64,000 nucleotides of DNA from Cepaea nemoralis (lineage: Eukaryota > Mollusca > Gastropoda > Stylommatophora > Helicidae): the NCBI GenBank assembly GCA_014155875.1, contig JACEFZ010028127.1, positions 17,501 to 81,500 on the forward strand, written 5' to 3'. Numbering within the stretch: position 1 is the stretch's first letter; the number at the start of each line of letters is the position of its first letter. The notes under the pieces are model-generated. The model saw only the letters and a list, made by a program, of their open reading frames with translations, was not told the DNA's origin and did no database searches. Below are positions 34,001 to 43,000 of the stretch, in pieces. The position numbers and the translations under genes were made by a program.

Positions 34001-37000
34001 AGGAGAGCCTGGCATGTGATACCACAACATCTAGCTTAAGAATGGAGGTGGAGGCGGTCAGTGCAGCTTTCCGCTGGATGGAGAATACGATACACACACA
34101 CATCGTGATTGTAACTGACTCAGAAAGCATGCTGAGGAAGGTGAGGACAGGCAAGCTTCGGGCAGAGTGGCTTGCTTCGCTTCGAGGTCACGGTGGCAAG
34201 CAATCGCCTGGATCTTTTCTCCGGGGCAGGCCGGTGTGCTGGGGAATGACAGGTCGGACAGATTGGCTGGCTCTGCAAAACTTGGTGGAGTATTGATGCA
34301 TGACAAGGCAGACGTGTTGCGGCCTTGTGGGAGCACGTGTACACCTCGGAGGAGCAAATGGAGTCACCATGGTCTGGCAAGAATGAGACAGCGAGGAGTG
34401 ACGAGGGGATCTTGGCCGACGCTTCGACGCTCAGAGGAAAGGCGAGACGGACATATAGTCAGATTGCTACTGGTACTATTGGTGTTGGAATTCTTTCCTG
34501 GCTGCTGAGGATGGGGACGGAGCTCTTTAGGGAATGCCCCGAATGCTGTGATGTCGGTTCCTAAATCAATCAGTGTTATGAACTGGGCATGCAGGCCCGT
34601 CTGACATTCTGCCGTTCTTATCTCTTTGCTCTCATACATGATTTCATTCATACATCACTGAGACAGACAGACATGGAGTGCAGAGATGCTGATTCAGTTG
34701 CCATGCTGTCTCAGACTTTGTCGACATTTCTCTGGCTAACGCAGAGAGGATCATCTATGACCAATGCTTTTATGAATTCTGATGAGCACTACAAAGTTTT
34801 TGTGCTGCCAGATTGCATTAAAGTCACACAAATTTCCTATTTGGATGGTAAACAATAACTAGCCACTTCTTGAACATGCTGCAATTTTTGTGTGATGATA
34901 AACACTAACTACGCACATCTTGCAAGCCCTGTGTTAGTTAGTTATCTGTTGGGGTATCATCCTTGCACTCCGGACATGTACATACTTGCTCAGATCCCCC
35001 CCCCCCCCCCAACCACCACCACATATGCATCAGCATCCGGCAGCTAAAAGTACCACTTCTGTGTTGGTTGACGAGGCCTCCCATTCTCACGAAGTGCCTC
35101 TCATGTCTGGCCGTGCCAATTCTTACTCATAAATCTCATTCTAGACAGTGATGTGGATTCACTAGCGTGAAAGTCTTCAGCTCTCAGCATCTCTTTAATG
35201 GCATTAATAATAACACCCAGTGCAACAAAGCTGATCCTCTCGCCATTAGCTTCTCCTTTTTGCTGGAGTTTTTGTGAGGTGAAGAGACACATAAGTAACA
35301 ATTATACTAAACATGTGCAATATACTTCGAAAGTGTTTCTTAATTACAGTTTGCTTATTTAATCGTACAGGTTGGAGAAATATAAAGTGGATGGAGAATC
35401 AAGATATGCATCTGCTGGATATATGACAGTGTATAATTTCTATGCTTATCCATCAAGAATCCGACCAAGAATCAGGTACGCTGTCAGGATAGTATAGCTG
35501 TCCTCTTATAATGCTTGAAGTTGTATTCTACACATGCATCTGAGAGAGAGAAACTGTTGTCATGCATCTTATAATGTCCTCCTGTAATCCTTGGGATTGA
35601 AATTTACACATGCTGATTGGTGTTTAAGATACCCATCCAGCACTGTATGCATGATACGCTTAAAGGGACAGATCTATCCAACAAGAACATAGAGTATACC
35701 AAGTTTATTATTTTGGATGATATATGTGTAGAGACAGTAAATTGTACACAAATGCATTCTATGATTGATTGATTGATTGACAAATACATTCTAAAGTCAG
35801 ACATACTGACCCCTGTGTTAGACAGGTGCACAACTACATGCACTGCCCTTGAAGGAGGAGCACAGAAGTATCAAATGTTACCTGCTGTTTACTGATCAAA
35901 TGTTGCATGCAGTTTACTGACCAAATGTTACCTGCTGTTCACTGATCAAATGTTACCTTCTGTTTACTGATCAAATGTTGCATGCAGTTTACTGACCAAA
36001 TGTTACCTTCTGTTTACTAATCACATGTCACATAATGTTTACTGATGATATTCACATTTGCATCCTACCCACCCCCCATTCCAGCCAGGCCTTGGTGTTG
36101 CCTCCGTTTCAGAAGTTAGGCCTGGGTGCTAGGATGATCCAGACATTCTACAATCTGTGTTACAGTCGACCTGAGGTTCTGGACATCACAGGTATAGTTC
36201 TTCTACAGAAATCATCTTGGTCATTTCCTGGGCAATCATTCTCGCCACTTTTTTTTTCTCCTGGTTTTTTAAAAATTTGTAGGCGGCCACTCACTTTGAA
36301 CTCAAGCGTAGTCCATACAAGTGCTACAATTTCTAGTGCACTGGCTGGACTGAATTTTGCGTGTGGATAAGCTTTCCCTTTTATCAGTGTCCTTCGCCAT
36401 CAGGCAGACCCACTCCGGCTTCTGAGGTACTTGTAATTTACGTCCCCAAGTCAAGGACGGCAGGTCAACATGTTAGTCCAGCTGTCCGGTATTGGGGTTG
36501 AACCGTTTACCTTGACATCAGCACAACGGATGTTTAAGAACACGTGTTCTTACCCATTCGACCATGCTGACCTGCACTGTGAAGGAAGGTTATGGTGCTT
36601 TTGCCTTGACTACAAGTAGCCTGACTATTGAAGTCATGGCAGTAAGTACAGCAATAACATGGCTCGAGACACAGACATTCACTAGGGTGTGTTTCCTTAG
36701 TGACTCAATGAACATTGCTCAAGAACATAGCGATAGGGTGGGTCCAGAGACAGTGGTTGTTGTCTCTGGAACAGCCACGACCTGCAAAGATTAGTTTCAT
36801 TTTCATGCCAGGGCATGCGAGTGTACAATTAAATGTGCAAGCTGACAAGCGTGCGGGTAAGCCATGGACCAGGCTGATATACTGAACGCTCTCCGAGAAG
36901 TAAGTCGTTTGCGAGAACCAGGTGATGATTGTGAATTTACAACCATGGTCAGGCTGCGAGAAAGCAAGTTAAAAGCGGTGTGGCCAAACAAGAACACTAT

Positions 37001-40000
37001 GCAGGAAGCCAAAGAAGATTAATAAACCAACACAGAACTGGTGTTGTTAGCCGCTACACGCTGCGAAATTTACTGAGGAGGGGATTCGAGCACTTATGGA
37101 CTGAATGGTTCAATGTGCAATGAGGATGATCTGTCAACTTACTAGCTAACTAACTGATTTCTTGTGTTGGACAGGAAAACAGTGTCACCAGCGAAGTCCA
37201 GATCATTAATTTTCTCAATCAAATTCCACTGAATTCCATGTGTGGTGCTTGGTATCTTCATAATCCTTACTACAGTCGGTAAGAATAATTCAGATGATAA
37301 AAGGGATCCTTGTCTTGCTCCTGTTCTTAGTTGAGTTGAGTTTTAAAAAAAACATCACAGTCCTTGGAACATCCACATGTGTGCTCCATCCTCATCTTCA
37401 ACACCTAGTGAAGAATACTAATACTAATGGTACCAGTCGTCTGGCATTTCGACGGAGTCTGATTGTCAGCTATATCCCCTGGTCACTAACTGCTGCACCA
37501 TGCTCTGTAGGTTGTGATGATTCACTCCTGCTCTTACTGGAAATGTATCTGTGAGTTTTCTGCATGAATAGCACATGTTGTTTAGCGTATATTTTATTCT
37601 CATGTCAGGCTTTTGTTCGTTCTTCACAGTTGAAGACCCATCAGACAATTTTCAACGAGTCCGAGATTATGTTGATGCCAAAAACTGCCAGCGCCTGAAG
37701 AGCTTCCAGCCAGACGAGCTGCACAAAGGGTTTTCTCATGAGATGTTGCATGAAGCCCAAACCAAGCTAAAGCTGAGTAAGGTTGGTATTTTTCTCATTT
37801 GCCTGTGCCTAAGTACATATTGATGTACCATGTGATGTCATTGTTACATAGCGCCTCATTTGTCATATCTTCTTCTGCGTTCATCCAGAGTTTTTTTTTT
37901 TTTCAGATGTAATTGCTTTGTGCCAAGTTTATTTGTGCCCTTAGGCTGACACATCCGACTACTGCAGAGATTACGTAGATCAAGTGTCTGGACCAGTCAT
38001 GTAGTGGCACCTTTGTATTAGCTCTAGAATTGCCACAGTTATTCAAGTAAGATTGTGTCAATTAAGGAACCTCGACTGATTTAATGAGCCATTCGCGTTT
38101 TCAACGTGAGACAGTGTGAACTTAGACATGCATGACTTAATCTTTGAGACATGCATATGACTACTGGCAGGATCAACCAGATATCTATCGCACAGATGGA
38201 CTATTGACGCACATGCAGGCCAAGAGTAGCAATCGCTCAGCGCACTCCTCGGTACCGGGTGATACATGCAAAACCACTGGATGCTTGCTGACGAGCTTTC
38301 AAGCTATGCCAGCTTACTGACTGCAGGCCCACTACTCATCGAGAGAGAGAGAGTGGGCCTTATAGAGACCTGGTCGAACTTTTGTACAAAAATTGCTCTT
38401 TCGCCCGCTCAAAATGCGACTCCGGCTTCGTTCTGCAGTCCCATTCTCGAAACGCCTGCCTCGCTAACTTGCATCGGCTAGGAATTTCTCGATTGGGTGC
38501 ACCTCACACTGCCATTTGAGACAATGAACACCAGACGCTGGACTGATCTTGCGAACCAGACCAGCCCTCACTTTTATCATATGATACTTAGGATGTTATA
38601 TGCAACCGTCTTACTTTGTTCTTTTCCCTGAAAGTTTGCTTGTGGTCACTGAGTTCAAATTTTTTCCTCCTCAAAATGTGCCCAAAGAAATCTTCTCTGT
38701 CTACATCTAATTACTATATGGCTTTAATTTGTTTCTTGCAGGACTTTCTCATTCGTTTGTCGGTCCCTCCAATATATTCTTTACATTTCCCTCAGAAACC
38801 ACATTTCCACTATTATTTTCTCAGCTCATGCTCACCTGGCATTTTTAAAAGTCACTGCCTGGTGAGGAATTTGTATGCAAGAGGAAACAAAAGAAACAAG
38901 TCCATGAGCATGAACCAGCTATAGGCATGTTATGAGCTAGGACTGTCACATTTAGTAGAGCTGAGTGCGTAGAGGAATAGGTGGCTGGTCTTATCTCCCC
39001 GTGGTGAGCCCAGGAATAGGTGGCCGGTTTTATCCTTCCGGGGTGAGCCCAGGAATAGGTGGCCGGTCGTATCCTTCTGGGGTGAGCCCAGAAATAGGTG
39101 GCCAGTCTTATCTTCCCATGGTGAGCCCAGAAGTAGGTGGCCAGTCTTATCTTCCCGTGGTGAGCCCAGAAATAGGTGGTTGCTCCAGAAATAGGTGGTT
39201 AGTCTTATCTTCCCATGGTGAGCCCAGGAATAGGTGGCCAGTCTTATCTTCCCATGGTGAGCCCAGGAATAGGTGGCCAGTCTTATCTTCCCATGGTGAG
39301 CCCAGGAATAGGTGGCCAGCCTTATCTTCCCATGGTGAGCCCAGAAATAGGTGGCCAATCTTATCTTCCCATGGTGAGCCCAGGAATAGGTGGCCAGTCT
39401 TATCTTCCCATGATGAGCCCAGAAATAGGTGGTAAGTTTCATCTTCCCAGGAATAGGTGGCCAGTCTTATCTTCCCATGATGAGCCCAGGAATAAGTGGC
39501 CAGTCTTATCTTCCCATGATGAGCCCAGGAATAGGTGGCCAGTCTTATCTTCCCATGATGAGCCCAGAAATAGGTGGCTAGTCTTATCTTCCCATGGTGA
39601 GCCCATGAATAAGTGGCCAGTCTTATCTTCCCGTGGTGAGCCCAGAAATAGGTGGCCAGTCTTATCTTCCCATTGTGAGCCCAGAAATAGGTGGCCCAGT
39701 CTTATCTTCCCATGATGAGCCCAGAAATAGGTGGCTAGTCTTATCTTCCCATGGTGAGCCCACGAATAAGTGGTCAGTCTTATCTTCCCGTGGTGAGCCC
39801 AGAAATAGGTGGCCAGTCTTATCTTCCCATGGTGAGCCCAGAAATAGGTGGCCAGTCCTATCTTCCCATGGTGAGCCCAGGAATAGGTGGCCAGTCTTAT
39901 CTTCCCATGATGAGCCCAGAAATAGGTGGTAAGTTTTATCTTCCCAGGAATAGGTGGCCAGTCTTATCTTCCCATGATGAGCCCAGAAATAGGTGGCTAG

Positions 40001-43000
40001 TCTTATCTTCCCATGGTTAGCCCATGAATAAGTGGCCAGTCTTATCTTCCCATGATGAGCCCAGAAATAGGTGGTAAGTTTTATCTTCCCAGGAATAGGT
40101 GGCCAGTCTTATCTTCCCATGATGAGCCCAGAAATAGGTGGCTAGTCTTATCTTCCCATGATGAGCCCAGAAATAGGTGGCTAGTCTTATCTTCCCATGG
40201 TGAGCCCACGAATAAGTGGTCAGTCTTATCTTCCCGTGGTGAGCCCAGAAATAGGTGGCCAGTCTTATCTTCCCATGGTGAGCCCAGAAATAGGTGGCCA
40301 GTCCTATCTTCCCATGGTGAGCCCAGAAATAGGTGGTAAGTTTTATCTTCCCAGGAATAGGTGGCCAGTCTTATCTTCCCATGATGAGCCCAGAAATAGG
40401 TGGCTAGTCTTATCTTCCCATGGTTAGCCCATGAATAAGTGGCCAGTCTTATCTTCCCATGATGAGCCCAGAAATAGGTGGTAAGTTTTATCTTCCCAGG
40501 AATAGGTGGCCAGTCTTATCTTCCCATGATGAGCCCAGAAATAGGTGGCTAGTCTTATCTTCCCATGATGAGCCCAGAAATAGGTGGCTAGTCTTATCTT
40601 CCCATGGTGAGCCCATGAATAAGTGGCCAGTCTTATCTTCTCGTGGTGAGCCCAGAAATAGGTGGTTAGTCTTATCTTCCCATGGTGAGCCCAGGAATAG
40701 GTGGCCAGTCTTCTTCTTCTTCTGCGTTCATCCGGAGTTTTTTTCCGGATATGATTGTGTTGTGCCTGTTTACAGCAGAGCTGCGTTCTTGCGCCGTTAG
40801 GCCGACACATCCGACTTCTGCGGGCATTTGTTGACCGGGTTAACCTTCCTGGGGTGGCCAGTCTTATCTTCCCATGGTGAACCTAGAAATATGTGGCCAG
40901 TCTTATCTTCCCATGATGAGTCCAGGAATAGTGGTCAGTTTTATCTTCCCATGGTGAGCCCAGGAATAGGTGGCTAGTCTTATCTTCCCAGGGTCTTTCC
41001 AGAAATAGGTGGCTAGTCTTATCTTCCCATGGTGAACCCAGAAATGGGTGGCCAGTCTTATCTTCCCGTGGTGAGCCCAGGAATAGGTGGCTAGTCTTAT
41101 CTTCCCATGGTCAGCCCAGGAATGTTGTCCACTCTTATCCTGCCATGGTCAGCCCAGGAATAGGTGGCTAGTCATCTTCCCATGGTCAGCCCAGGAATGA
41201 TGTCCACTCTTATCCTCCCATGGTCAGCCCAGGAATAGTTGTCTACTCTTATCCTCCTGTGGTGAGCCCAGGAATTGTCTACTCTTATCCTCCATGGTGA
41301 GCCCAGGAATGGGTGGCTAGTCTTAGTGGTGAGCCTATCAATAAAATCCTCATCTGATCACACTCATGCAATTGTCAGTGCAACTTCATGACCACTGCAC
41401 TAACAGCATTCTCAAACAGCATATATGAAAAATAGTGTCAGTTCTTAGATATTTTTGAGTTATCGTATGACAGTAGATGGTATTACCTGTTTTCCTTTAT
41501 TGTCGTATGTTGGGTAGCGCTCACTAAACCCGACACCCCACATTGTGTCAACGGCTTCGGGTGGAGAGCTTGTATCTGGAAGGTACAAGCTTTATCCTGG
41601 TGCAAGGAAATGCAACCCAAAGACTAAATGTCGTGGCAGGGCAGACCAGGTCTTAATCCTTGGTTGGCAACTAGTCTAGGTCGAAGCTCCATCAGGACGG
41701 TTAGGGGAGAGCATTGCTTTTCTGATCCAGCAGTTTCTGCAGCTTGTCTTGTTCTAGATGTATTGACATTACCTTTCCTCTGGAGTAAACTAGACAAGCT
41801 GAGAGAGGAATCATGCTGCATGGGCAACAGATGGTATCTACATTTCAGCCCAGGCTTTGTCCTGTGGCGAGGTATAACTGTCCGTGATCATTCGCATTAG
41901 CTGCCGCTATGGGTTGTAGTTATTCTGCCTTTTTTGAAGCACAATGTAGTAAACTATCATCAGTCAAGACGGCAAGGTGTAGTATATGAAAATTAACCCA
42001 ATGAAGCAAATAAATGTTACTTCACAGATTTTAAATAGGGTCTATGACAGCAAAGTGGTAAGTGCATTGGCTTACTAACACATATTTGTTACGTATATAA
42101 TATAGCATGTTCTGATTATTCAGGTCCAAACAAGACGAATTTATGAGATCTTGAGACTGAAAGCAACAAATGAAAGCAATAAAGAAATGTTCCGAGCTTA
42201 CAGATTGGATGTAAAAAAGAGGCTTAACATTCCATTTTTGGTAAGTGTTTCTCAGAGGTGGGAGTGGTCGGTTGTTTTATAACTTGTGTGGTCATCGTTG
42301 TCTGATTGTTAATGTGCATACGTATGTTTTGACAACGTATTGTTGATATGTGTTTGACACTGTGTTGTTGATATGTGTTTAGTTTAGTCAATGGATCAAT
42401 GGCACTCGGGTGTAACCCATAAGTGCTCCATTCTACTCCTAACTCAAGCCTGAATCCGGAGAAATTCAGCTCAGTGCACAAACTCCATAGCACCGGCGAG
42501 GATTCTGAAATACTTGGGTAGATTTTTAACTCTTTTAGCCATTAGGCTACTCCTTTTCGATTTCCAACCGCCAAGGATTATTTTACGTGCGCAGCAATAT
42601 ACATGGGTGTCCGATCTCACTACCCCGACACTAGGGGAAATTTTATTACTAGAAGTCCATGTGAAAAAATCCCGGTCCTCACCGGGGTTTGAACCCAGGA
42701 CCTCCAGCACTCGAGGTGGACACCATACCTCAAGACCACTCAACCTCTTTGTTGATTGTGTATGTGTGTTTGACACTATTATTGATATGTGTATGTGTGT
42801 TTGATGGAATCATGTTTTATACATAGGGACCAGCTTCTGATATTTATTTCAGAAACTACACCTCCGGTAGTACTACTCGTTTGTTGATGGTGACTTCACT
42901 TAAGGTTCTGTTTTAGCTCTGGCAGTTTGTTTCTGTTGAGAATTTGCATTTCTAGAATCTCTCTAGTTGTTTGCTTGTGAAGCAAGCAACAATATCATAA

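Noticed and set aside
38014..38183. Functional 18S rRNA gene
   Set aside because: Only the first 170 bases are present, with changes and no continuation.
38930..40810. Long repeat proteins on both strands (13-residue units)
   Set aside because: They follow from a 39-bp minisatellite in HAT1 intron 9 without stops; no start context, domain or splice evidence.
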